64,000 nucleotides of DNA from Xenorhabdus thuongxuanensis (lineage in GTDB: Bacteria > Pseudomonadota > Gammaproteobacteria > Enterobacterales > Enterobacteriaceae): contig NZ_MKGR01000001.1 of the NCBI RefSeq assembly GCF_001908095.1, positions 1-64,000 on the forward strand. Direction: 5' to 3'. The position numbers were made by a program, and so were the translations under genes. The notes beneath the pieces are model-generated. The model was not told the origin of the DNA. It saw nothing but the letters and a program-made list of their open reading frames with translations, and did no database searches. Positions 17,035 to 24,761 of the stretch are shown piece after piece (position 1 is the stretch's first letter; each line of letters opens with the position of its first letter).

Positions 17035-17432
17035 TACCAACGTTGTTGCTTTTTATTTGACCGCATTTCATCGACTTCACAGATAAGCTGAATTTCCACA
17101 TGTTCCAACGGTAATGTGGTTACGCATCGTGGGGACAGTTTTTTAAAACGCGAACGACGGCATTAATACTTAATATGTAGGGCTCTGGCAGTGTCACGGA
17201 TGCCGGCATTATTCATTGCAAGATCGACAACTTGCTCTTTTATGCCCGCCTGACAAGCTCGATAAGCATATTCAAGCTGAAAAGTATGGCGGCAGGACAG
17301 GCAACGGTAACGCTGGCGTTCACCTTGGCCTGTACCATGTTTTCGCACCGACTCAGTTTGTTGACAAAATCGACATTTCACTTCTACCGTCGCCATTTGA
17401 TTTCCTGAAAAGTGAGGAGCATATACCAGAAG
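17035..17432 (-). pseudogene. Degenerate IS1-family element (insA/insB remnant)
   Basis: On the minus strand, ATG 17394-17396 starts an InsA-like protein (MATVEVKCRFCQQTESVRKH, RYRCLSCRHTFQLEY with the CxxC zinc ribbon) that stops at 17163 after LHIKY. Beyond the stop, other frames continue with InsB-like pieces (LPLEHVEIQLICEVDEM, then NKKQQRW and a stop). An internal deletion has removed the residues normally between DEM and the KKQQRW stretch. The catalytic DDE part is missing, so the element is dead. The left end is probably near 17416-17432 (GCTCCTCACTTTTCAGG). The open frame continuing upstream to 17552 is read-through and not part of the IS protein. Confidence 0.75.
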
Positions 17433-17548
17433 AAACAAATTGAATACGTGACCCAGAAATTCTTCTCCGTCTTCATATTTCAAGTTTTCTGCAAAATCCC
17501 TTTTGCCAAGAGCCAGTTTATTATTTACTACCATAACCTCTAAGAACA

Positions 17549-18052
17549 TCATATAAATCGACTATTAATTAATGCCATCCCCATTACATCACAATATTGA
17601 CCATTTCTAAACGACTGCATACGCCGTATGCCTTCAGCTTCAAAACCAAATCTTTTATACAGGGCAATCGCTTTTTCATTATCAGTAAAAACTTCCAGTT
17701 CAATTCTGATGCAGCCTAACCAATTGAATGCATAGTCAATGGTAAAAGCCATCAACTTTGAACCAACCCCCTTACCAAAATAAGCCGCATCAACACCAAT
17801 ACCAATCCTCACGGCATGTCTACGTCTCGGATTAGCATAGGTAAATAACACTATTGTACCCACGACCTTGCCATTTACTTCAGCCACAAAATCAATATGC
17901 CCTTGTGTTTTATTTAATTTTAAACGTTCACGCCACATTTCATGCGAAGGACATGGTCGTTGTAACGTATTGAAGTAAACGTCAGGGTGGCTAAAAATTC
18001 GTTGATAATGCTCAGCATCCTCTGGCTCAGTTGCCCTTATTATAATTTCCAT
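17549..18052 (-). CDS. GNAT N-acetyltransferase, AaaT/YhhY-like
   Basis: A 167-residue acetyltransferase. The acetyl-CoA site is visible (RIGIGVDAAYFGKGVGSKLM, the Q/RxxGxG/A motif), with flanking motifs VVGTIVLFT and ALYKRFGFEAEG. The start pattern (EIIIRATEPEDAEHYQRIFS) and FNTLQRPCPSHEMWRERL resemble E. coli YhhY (AaaT), which acetylates some amino acids; the substrate here is unproven. I chose ATG 18052 because AGAGG lies 6 bp upstream; a GTG two codons earlier is possible. The gene lies between an IS1 remnant and a DUF4440-like gene, in an accessory stretch. Confidence 0.85.
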   Translation of the reverse strand: MEIIIRATEPEDAEHYQRIFSHPDVYFNTLQRPCPSHEMWRERLKLNKTQGHIDFVAEVNGKVVGTIVLFTYANPRRRHAVRIGIGVDAAYFGKGVGSKLMAFTIDYAFNWLGCIRIELEVFTDNEKAIALYKRFGFEAEGIRRMQSFRNGQYCDVMGMALINSRFI

Positions 18053-18193
18053 GCACACCTCTTTTTAACTTGTCCTCTTTATAACTACCTGATAAAAAAA
18101 CAAATGTAAATAGCGTATTAAATATTTATTTAAAGTAATAATTCAGCTTTCTACTGAAGTTATTTCATACCCATTTATTTTTTTGGAGTTCAT

Positions 18194-18577
18194 ATGGTTC
18201 AGGAAAATATAGCTACTTTTGAATTACTCAAAAATCTTGAAGTGAGTCTTCACGGTAAAAAAAGAAATAATCCCAACTGGCTAGATATAGTATTACACGA
18301 TGATTTTCTAGAAATTAGTAAATCAGGTTATGTTTATACTAAAAAAGATGTGTTTGATGTATTAACTACAGAAATAAAAGCTACTTTTCAACTTTTCTCA
18401 AAAGATTTTTCTATGAGTTGTCTTGATAAAAATATTGTATTACTAACTTATCAGTCTTACGAATTGGATCGAACTGGCACCCTATTCAATCAAGCATTTC
18501 GTTCATCAATTTGGCAATTATCTTCAACTGATAAATGGCAGCTTATATTTCATCAAGGTACTATCATACCTGTTTAA
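18194..18577 (+). CDS. DUF4440 / SnoaL-like (NTF2-fold) protein
   Basis: A 127-residue soluble protein with the cone-shaped NTF2-like pattern: an early helix (FELLKNLEVSLHGKKR), the LDIVLHDDFLEISKSGYVYT strand pair, then strands ending in WQLSSTDKWQLIFHQGTII. The closing W-Q-L-I-F-H-Q-G-T strand is typical of DUF4440 proteins. Their functions vary and are mostly unknown; no active-site assignment is possible. GGAG precedes ATG 18194. It converges on cycA with a shared terminator. Confidence 0.75.
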   Translation: MVQENIATFELLKNLEVSLHGKKRNNPNWLDIVLHDDFLEISKSGYVYTKKDVFDVLTTEIKATFQLFSKDFSMSCLDKNIVLLTYQSYELDRTGTLFNQAFRSSIWQLSSTDKWQLIFHQGTIIPV

Positions 18578-18585
18578 GATAAAAA

Positions 18586-18606
18586 ATGGCCCAATATTTG
18601 GGCCAT
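18586..18606. terminator. Bidirectional terminator between DUF4440 gene and cycA
   Basis: Perfect 8-bp stem ATGGCCCA / TGGGCCAT with loop ATATT, preceded by an A-run. Confidence 0.8.
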
Positions 18607-18625
18607 ATCAAAAGGATTCTTTTAC

Positions 18626-20038
18626 TTAATGAGTAAGGCGGGTTTTACGCTTTCTCACAATCTGAAACCCGATCATTAGAACAATAAACCAAATTGGTGT
18701 AGCTATTAACGCCTGGCGAGTATCTGGCTGTAAGGAAAGTAATACCAAAACAAAAGCAAAGAAGACTAAGCATACCCAAGACATTACAATACCAAATGGC
18801 ATTTTATATACCGAAGCCTGATGCAGTTCTGGGCGACGTTTTCTATAAACCAGATAGGAACATAAGATCATGCTCCAAATAAACATAAACAAGATCGCAG
18901 AAACGGTTGTCACTAGAGTAAAAACTCTCATTACATCGGGAATACAATAGATCAAAATGACACCAAAAGAGAGGCACAGGCAAGTAAAGACCAACCCTGA
19001 TGCAGGAACAGAACGGCGGGAAAGACGGCTAAACTGTTTTGGTGCATCTCCTTCTTTCGCCAGACCGAACAACATCCGGCTAGTAGAGAAAACCCCACTA
19101 TTTGCCGAAGATGCCGCAGACGTCAGAACCACAAAGTTGACAATACTGGCAGCAGCAGGCAATCCGATCAAAACAAACAATTCCACAAAAGGGCTTTTAT
19201 CCGCACTGACGGCTCGCCACGGCGTGACTGACATGATGACAATCAGAGCCAACACATAAAATGTAATAATGCGGATCGGAATAGCATTAATCGCCTTTGG
19301 TAAAGATTTCATCGGATTTTTAGTTTCTGCAGCGGCAGTTCCCACCAGCTCAATACCAACAAAAGCAAATATCGCTATCTGGAACCCAGCAAAAAAACCG
19401 CTTAATCCCATAGGGAACATACCACCATCATTCCAGACATTAGAAAGTGCTGCGACATACCCTGCTGGTGATTTAAAGTTGGTGCCAATCAAAATGCCTC
19501 CTGTCACAATCAAGGCAATAATGGCAATAATTTTGATCATGGCAAACCAAAACTCCAATTCTCCAAACAGCTTAACTGTCGCGAGATTCAGAGTTAACAA
19601 TACCAGAACACACAAAAGCGAAGTTCCCCATTCTGGAAAGTCAGGTACCCAATATCCAACATAAGCAGTGATAGCAACAATATCTGCTATGCCAGTGATT
19701 ACCCAACAGAACCAATAGGTCCAGCCCACAAAAAAACCAGCCCACGGCCCCAGTAAATCCGCGGAGAAATCGCTAAACGACTTATAGTGCAAATTAGAAA
19801 GTAATAACTCTCCCATTGCCCGCATAACGAAAAACAGCATAAACCCTATGATCATATAAACAAAAATGATCGACGGCCCCGCAAGAGAGATGGTTTTGCC
19901 TGATCCCATAAATAGACCAGTACCAATGGCACCACCAATTGCGATTAGCTGTATATGTCGGTTGGTGAGACTGCGCTGCAAGTGCGAACTTTCAGTAGTG
20001 TGTGTGAGTCGCTTTTTTTCTTCCATAGTTGTATCCAA
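18626..20038 (-). CDS. cycA: D-serine/D-alanine/glycine:proton symporter
   Basis: A 470-residue inner-membrane amino acid permease of the APC family with twelve helices. The N-terminal block (NRHIQLIAIGGAIGTGLFMG, then SGKTISLAGPSIIFVYM) and later segments (AFVGIELVGTAAAETKNP, TSAASSANSGVFSTSRMLFG) match E. coli CycA almost residue for residue. CycA imports glycine, D-alanine, D-serine and D-cycloserine. It is a single gene with about 220 bp upstream before tRNA-Lys. The chromosomal neighbourhood differs from that of E. coli. Confidence 0.93.
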   Translation of the reverse strand: MDTTMEEKKRLTHTTESSHLQRSLTNRHIQLIAIGGAIGTGLFMGSGKTISLAGPSIIFVYMIIGFMLFFVMRAMGELLLSNLHYKSFSDFSADLLGPWAGFFVGWTYWFCWVITGIADIVAITAYVGYWVPDFPEWGTSLLCVLVLLTLNLATVKLFGELEFWFAMIKIIAIIALIVTGGILIGTNFKSPAGYVAALSNVWNDGGMFPMGLSGFFAGFQIAIFAFVGIELVGTAAAETKNPMKSLPKAINAIPIRIITFYVLALIVIMSVTPWRAVSADKSPFVELFVLIGLPAAASIVNFVVLTSAASSANSGVFSTSRMLFGLAKEGDAPKQFSRLSRRSVPASGLVFTCLCLSFGVILIYCIPDVMRVFTLVTTVSAILFMFIWSMILCSYLVYRKRRPELHQASVYKMPFGIVMSWVCLVFFAFVLVLLSLQPDTRQALIATPIWFIVLMIGFQIVRKRKTRLTH

Positions 20039-20258
20039 TTTATTCTCACAGCATGGCCTTATACCCTCAAGCTGTGTTTAATAGAATATTGTGACATAGA
20101 CAACAGCGGTATTAACAGAAGGATTTCACATGAAAAACAGAGTGATTGCAATTCGACCAATTGGTTAAAGATTTGTTGTGCGTATTTTATTCGATTAATA
20201 AAAAAATGGGTAGAGGCCATTGACGTCCAATTGACACTGGAGAATAATTAATCGTGTT

Positions 20259-20334
20259 GGGTCGTTAGCTCAGTCGGTAGAGCAGTTGACTCTTAATCAA
20301 TTGGTCGGGAGTTCGAGCCTCCCACGACCCACCA
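20259..20334 (+). tRNA. tRNA-Lys (CUU)
   Basis: A 76-base tRNA with acceptor GGGTCGT / ACGACCC, D-arm GCTC / GAGC, anticodon stem GTTGA / TCAAT with loop CTCTTAA (anticodon CUU), T-stem GGGAG / CTCCC, and encoded CCA. The body is like the usual enterobacterial tRNA-Lys (UUU), but position 34 is C, so it reads AAG only. An integrase relic begins 22 bp beyond its 3' end. Confidence 0.92.
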
Positions 20335-20356
20335 ATTAAATCAATAGGTTATAGTG

Positions 20357-20884
20357 TTAATTATTTCCAGCAGCTTTCTTGAGTGTCATATTCGTGTCAT
20401 GCACGCATAAAATACTGTCAATATTTTTCGCGTGTTCTTGCAAATGCACTGGGGATAAATGAGCATATCGTTTAACCATTTCTATGCTCTCCCATCCCCC
20501 CATTTCTTGCAGTGCTGATAATGGGACACCGGATTGAATCAGCCAACTAGCCCACGTGTGGCGCAGATCATGGAATCGGAATCCTTCTATTCCCGCCCGT
20601 TTCATGGCAGACTTGAATGACTTATTGGCATCAACCCTCATTGGCACCATATCAGTAACCCCCTTCAACTTTCGCTCTCTGACAAAAACATACTTTGTAT
20701 GCCTGCCTATCTGTTCCCGAATAACCTGACAAGCAGTGTCATTGAGCGAAACTCCAATAGCCCGATAGTTTTTAGATTGGTCTGGATTAACCCAAGCCAC
20801 TCTTCTTACCAAATCAACCTGTGACCATTCCAACTCTAAAATATTGGACCTTCTAAGCCCTGTAGCTAGAGCGAAAATAATCAC
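20357..20884 (-). pseudogene. Phage-type tyrosine integrase, C-terminal half
   Basis: About 175 residues cover the catalytic domain of a tyrosine recombinase: first arginine in [14 protein letters not shown], the HDLRHTW box, the GGW element and RYAHLSP with the region of the nucleophile (VKRYAHL). The N-terminal arm-binding and core-binding domains, about half of a normal 330-400-residue integrase, are missing; a lambdoid phage fragment on the other strand abuts directly upstream (about 20890). Its 3' end faces the 3' end of tRNA-Lys, the common attachment arrangement. It is probably inactive. Confidence 0.85.
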
Positions 20885-20904
20885 TGGTTTTAGATAATCA
20901 ACAG

Positions 20905-21410
20905 CATTATCTATCAGAGCTTATCTCTACTGATAAAACAGATTATTTACTGCGCCCCTCTTTCTCTGCAATGACGCGTATCGGTACACCTCGACAAATT
21001 GTGGAGACGTACACTTTTCTCAATGGGGCAGAGACTCAGGAATTAATTAACCGCGCTGTAATGGCCTACGGTACACTTCCCGATTGGTTGATTAAACTGA
21101 TGCGGAAACCCGTATTTGGACGCAATATCCTGTCAACTGCCATGATAGTTATACAGGCGTGCTATAACGATGATGTGGAAGAGTTGATCGGTGAATGGAG
21201 ACCAGGTCAAAAGGGGGTTATCTATCGTCTGGGTAGCGTGCCAATTAATGACATCATTGTCATTGCTCGCGAACTGATAACGCATGGTGTTATTGGTCGG
21301 GTCAAAATCAGAAAACTCCAGCGGCATGAAGGAACGGAAGAATTTTCTGACCAGTTTAAGGCTATTGAGTATATCAATGCGGCTCGCGCTCATTTCAATA
21401 TGTCAACGTT
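20905..21410 (+). pseudogene. Truncated lambdoid phage tail-region protein (DUF6246-like)
   Basis: The frame runs without a start from about 20905 ([20 protein letters not shown]), through ATG 20971 (MTRIGTPRQIVETYTFLNGA), to about YINAARAHFNMS near 21405, where the family resemblance stops and the frame runs out in unrelated codons (stop 21457-21459). The pattern resembles a short protein encoded just before the tape measure gene in lambdoid siphophages. Both ends are broken, so I call it a fragment. Confidence 0.65.
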
Positions 21411-21488
21411 CAGCCAATGCTATCACAGGGCTGTTAACCGGAACTCAAACCGCCAATGAAGCCATGAGAAATCTGGCGCTTAACATCA
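21411..21488 (+). pseudogene. Tail tape measure fragment
   Basis: About 25 codons (SANAITGLLTGTQTANEAMR followed by NLALNI) in the +2 frame relative to the preceding fragment resemble the conserved C-terminal part of lambdoid tape measure proteins. The resemblance ends near 21488. The following codons to 21600 (LERFFWRNDSKVFVLDPLDM) are of unknown origin. Confidence 0.5.
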
Positions 21489-21599
21489 ACCTCTTTTTAG
21501 AGCGCTTCTTCTGGCGCAATGACAGCAAGGTGTTTGTGCTCGACCCGCTCGACATGACCTATATGTATTACGTTTTCAACTTCAACCCCGATGAAAACT

Positions 21600-21916
21600 T
21601 AAGGGTAGCGTGAGGATTAATAGCTTGATTGCGAGTGAAACGATAAGCGGCTTCGATATCCGCAGGTGATTTTAAAGATTGCACGAGAGACTGTCCTAAA
21701 TGATTTTCAAGAGAAGAAGCCAGCTTGGCCAGGCGCTTAGTGCGGCGACTATCTCCTAAATCGGCATATTGAAAAGTGTCTTTTGCCCATTGCTCAGTAT
21801 TTGTAGAAAACATCATACGTTACCTCAACGTGGTATTTCTTGTTGAGATCAGCCAGGCAGAAAAAGGTTCAAAAATATCCCTCGATTCAATCGAGGGATT
21901 TGTGTAGAAGAGACAG
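21600..21916 (-). mobile_element. IS4/IS50-group insertion sequence end with transposase N-terminus
   Basis: On the minus strand, ATG near 21816 starts about 70 residues of an IS4-family transposase N-terminal domain (EQWAKDTFQYADLGDSRRTK, SLENHLGQSLVQS, IEAAYRFTRN). The protein is cut at about 21600, where it runs into phage-like sequence. At 21898-21916 the outer end reads, on the minus strand, CTGTCTCTTCTACACAAAT, a close match to the 19-bp IS50/Tn5 ends. Only one end survives. An internal hairpin (TCCCTCGATTC / GAATCGAGGGA-like, 21878-21897) sits between the end and the gene. Confidence 0.75.
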
Positions 21917-22097
21917 GGCATAGCCGGGGGTTTTTCTATTTATTAGTTGGCAACGTTCAAAAATAAATCTGTACGTACGTAAAAACGCTGCTATTGTGAT
22001 AAGAGTGATAGCTATGTCACGTAGCTTATTGGCTTTTCTCGACAGATGAGAAGCAGTGACATAGTGTTATTACTGGTTTATCACTTCAGACATTTTA

Positions 22098-22119
22098 CCT
22101 CGCTTCGGCGGGGTTTTTT
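22098..22119 (+). terminator. Rho-independent terminator in the prophage relic
   Basis: CCTCGC TTCG GCGGGG followed by TTTTTT: a stable UUCG-type tetraloop hairpin, presumably from the lost upstream phage operon. Confidence 0.75.
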
Positions 22120-22141
22120 GTTGCCCTGTATTCAATAAAAG

Positions 22142-22363
22142 TATCCAGAACCAGCAGCAAACTTCAAATTTACACTCCAGCAGATTAAGCTCATCAACAA
22201 AGGGTTGACAGGTGATTTTAATTCTACGATAGCCAAGATGATGTTAACCAAACACGGTTATTCCGATAAGCAGGAAATCGATCATCGGTCACCTGACGGC
22301 TCAATGTCCCCCGCCAAAATAGTATTGGTTGCCGGAGGTCAACATGACGACAGCGAGAATTGA
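22142..22363 (+). pseudogene. Phage terminase small subunit, C-terminal fragment
   Basis: An open frame without a start reads YPEPAANFKFTLQQIKLINK, LLTKHGYSDKQEIDHRSPDG-like (MMLTKHGYSDKQEIDHRSP) and SMSPAKIVLVAGG, ending at TGA 22361. The DKQEIDH-SPDGSM element is typical of the C-terminus of phage small terminases. It overlaps the start of the large subunit by 20 bp, the normal phage gene order. The N-terminal DNA-binding part is missing. Confidence 0.7.
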
Positions 22364-22941
22364 ACTGCCGCCTAAACTCATTCCGGTGTTCAGTGGTGAT
22401 TATCGCTATCGCGGCTCATACGGTGGACGCGGTTCAGGTAAGACTCGTTCATTTGCCAAGATGAGCGCTATTCGTGGTTACATATTTGCTGAGGCGGGAA
22501 TTGAGGGCGTTATCCTGTGCGGGCGTGAGTTTATGAATTCGCTGTCAGAGTCTTCAATGGAAAAAGTGAAACAAGCCATTAAATCCGAGCTGTGGCTGGA
22601 TAACTACTATGAGATGGGCGAGAACTATATCCGAACCCGCAACCGTAGAGTTTGGTATATGTTCTCAGGATTACGGCATAATATCGAGTATCAAATCCAA
22701 GGCGCGTATTCTGATAGCGTGGATAGATGAAGCCGAATCTGTTTCCGAAACAGCGTGGCGAAAACTCATCCCAACATTACGTGAAGAAGGCTCGGAAATC
22801 TGGGTAACGTGGAACCCTGAAATTGACGGTAGCCCAACTGATAAGCGCTTTCGCAAAACACCACCTGACAATTCTTGCATTGTTGAAATGAACAATGACG
22901 ATAACCCGTGGTTCCCTGAATTAGGAGGTAGTAGGGGCTAA
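22344..22941 (+). pseudogene. Phage terminase large subunit, frameshifted and truncated
   Basis: The start ATG 22344 follows GGAGG. Frame one carries the Walker A motif (GGRGSGKTRSFAKM) and continues to GLRHNIE near 22688. The sequence then continues in another frame with SIKSKARILIAWIDEAESVS (Walker B), TWNPEIDGSPTDKRF and NNDDNPWFPEL. A single-base indel near 22685 therefore breaks the gene. The frame ends at 22941, so about half of the normal 450-residue protein, including the nuclease domain, is missing. The gene is dead. Its right end abuts the core gene sxy and marks the edge of the relic. Confidence 0.85.
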
Positions 22942-22967
22942 CGCCCCTATTCACCAAATTTCACTTA

Positions 22968-23591
22968 TTATGGATGATTATCTGAATTATGGTGAACCAA
23001 CTCGTTGTGCCAGCTAATTAATTCGTCACGTAATTTTTCTGGTAATACCGCGACATGACACCCTTCTATTGCACCTGCTAATGCAAGCAATAAGCTGACA
23101 TTTGTTCTTTTCCTATGCTGCTGGAGTTTGAGGTAAGTCGCTTTTGCCCCCAACATTCGTAATTTTTCTACTTTAGAAATACCTACTTTCCATAATTGTC
23201 TTTCTAAAACGATCCCTAAATTAGGGAGATCTTTCAGCCTAAGAGGCATTTTCTGCCTATCAATTATTTCCTTCATTGTATATTGGTAGGCTAAACTTAC
23301 ATACTCGAATAACTGTTTTTGATCCTGCCAAAGTGATTCATTAACACGGTAATACCGCAAAGTCACAGGTATTCCTCTTTTTGAATAAATAAATTTTTCC
23401 ATTCCCCTGGCTTTAAATAGTACCTCAGCATGACTATTTCCTCGTAAATAAAGCTCTCCATCAGAACTGATAGCAAATAAAATATCATCAATTAACAATC
23501 CAATGCCGCCAAATTGAGATTTCTTCTTAAGCGTTCCCAGTGAAGATACACCATGTTGCAATTGAGCAAAACGAGCCCCAGATAAAAACAT
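22968..23591 (-). CDS. sxy: Competence regulator Sxy (TfoX)
   Basis: A 207-residue coactivator that works with CRP at CRP-S sites to induce DNA uptake genes in gammaproteobacteria. The N-terminal TfoX domain (SQFGGIGLLIDDILFAIS, LRGNSHAEVLF) and the C-terminal helix-hairpin-helix-like domain (LKDLPNLGIVLERQLWKVGI, LRMLGAKATYLKLQQ) are both present, and the length equals E. coli Sxy (209). It sits next to sulA on the opposite strand, as in E. coli. Whether this organism is competent cannot be judged here. Confidence 0.93.
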   Translation of the reverse strand: MFLSGARFAQLQHGVSSLGTLKKKSQFGGIGLLIDDILFAISSDGELYLRGNSHAEVLFKARGMEKFIYSKRGIPVTLRYYRVNESLWQDQKQLFEYVSLAYQYTMKEIIDRQKMPLRLKDLPNLGIVLERQLWKVGISKVEKLRMLGAKATYLKLQQHRKRTNVSLLLALAGAIEGCHVAVLPEKLRDELISWHNELVHHNSDNHP

Positions 23592-23793
23592 TTTTAATCA
23601 CTCCATGAATCACATTCCAAAGTAATGTTTAATCATGCCTTCTGTTAATAAAATAGATAACCAGAACAATTAATTAAAACCATACGCAATCTACTCCCAA
23701 CTGCCAATCGTTAAGGCAGAAAAATCCTAATTTCTGTAAATTTTTGCGAAGCGCTTTGAAAAAAAGAGACTTGCTTTTAATCAAATATCGTTA

Positions 23794-23813
23794 TACTGTA
23801 TAAATATACAGCT
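23794..23813 (+). promoter_or_regulatory. LexA (SOS) box of sulA
   Basis: CTGT ATAAATAT ACAG at 23796-23811 is a perfect CTGT-N8-ACAG LexA operator with AT-rich spacer, 22 bp before the sulA start. Confidence 0.95.
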
Positions 23814-23832
23814 TATTATGGCGAGGAACATT

Positions 23833-24405
23833 ATGAGCATCCGATCGGCGTGGGAATATCTCACTGAGAAAAAAACAGCAGCTACTGGCACAACCGAGGA
23901 AGAACATAAAATAGACGAAACAATGGTTGAGATGACCATGAAAAGAATGTCTTTTTTGGAATCTTCTCAATGCACTTCACACATGATAAAAGGCATGGTC
24001 AGTGAGCTGGTTTACAATGAACACCAGACTGTCATTAATCACATTCTTCTTCCTTTATTGCGCCAATCTGGAAAAGAAAATCGATGGTTACTTTGGGTGA
24101 ATCCTAATAAGAGGTTAAGTCGCCAATGGTTAATAGATGCTGGGCTTCCCTTAAATAAAGTTGTCCAACTAAACCAAATTCGTCCTATTGCTTCAATTAA
24201 TGCCATGGAAAAAGCGTTGGCAAGCGGCAATTATAGCGTTGTATTGGGTTGGTTACCGGAATTATCAGAATATCAATTAAATACGCTACAAATAGCTGCG
24301 CAAAAGGGTATTACTCTCGGTTTTATTATGCGCCCACAAAATTTATCACATCTATTTATTGCACAAAAAAATAGGCTACAAGTTCACTCTAATTACTATC
24401 ATTGA
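23833..24405 (+). CDS. sulA: SOS cell division inhibitor SulA
   Basis: A 190-residue inhibitor that binds FtsZ and stops division during DNA damage; in E. coli it is removed by Lon. The start ATG 23833 has GAGG seven bases upstream, preferred over ATG 23818. The conserved middle (LLPLLRQSGKENRWLLWVNP, LSRQWLIDAGLPLNKVVQLN) and the end region (TLGFIMRP) match SulA. The N-terminus is variable, as usual. It is controlled by the LexA box just upstream and stands between sxy and ompA as in other enterobacteria. Confidence 0.93.
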   Translation: MSIRSAWEYLTEKKTAATGTTEEEHKIDETMVEMTMKRMSFLESSQCTSHMIKGMVSELVYNEHQTVINHILLPLLRQSGKENRWLLWVNPNKRLSRQWLIDAGLPLNKVVQLNQIRPIASINAMEKALASGNYSVVLGWLPELSEYQLNTLQIAAQKGITLGFIMRPQNLSHLFIAQKNRLQVHSNYYH

Positions 24406-24761
24406 CTTAAATTAGGATTAATCCCAATATTTTTTATGAAAAATAAGCTACTCATTGATAATCATTATTGATTGCAATGAAAATCAATATATTAATACTG
24501 TAAGCATTGTAAATGTTCGTCAAAAATATTTATTCTTTGTCAGTCGATAATTAAATTTTTTGTGTCATGAGTCACAGTGCACTTGTAACTTTTTAACTTC
24601 GTTGTAGACTTTACACAGTTTAGGGAGTTGTGCTGACCGCTCTTATATTTCAGAACATATCTTCTGATTAAAGCATGGTTACCTAACAGAACATTTTAAC
24701 CAGTGGCTAACAATAAGGCTTTTAAAGCCAATTGCCTATTTGGATGATAACGAGGCGTAAA
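24406..24761 (+). promoter_or_regulatory. ompA promoter and long 5' leader
   Basis: A 356-bp gap without genes. The last 60 bases (GATAACGAGGCGTAAA before ATG) are close to the E. coli ompA translation start region, which is the target of the small RNA MicA. The long leader that stabilises ompA mRNA in E. coli probably lies between about 24620 and 24761. Exact promoter hexamers are not certain. Confidence 0.5.

Noticed and set aside
17397-17552. N-terminal extension of the InsA-like frame as a separate fusion protein
   Set aside because: The extra 52 residues lie outside the IS end and look like read-through of non-coding DNA.
22013-22060. TATGTCAC ... GTGACATA inverted repeat as a matS site or IS end
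   Set aside because: The arms are about 40 bp apart, unlike the 13-bp matS motif, and no transposase lies between them.
22933-22948. Hairpin AGGGGC TAAC GCCCCT as the sxy terminator
   Set aside because: The stem is good, but no T-run follows on the minus strand; not called.
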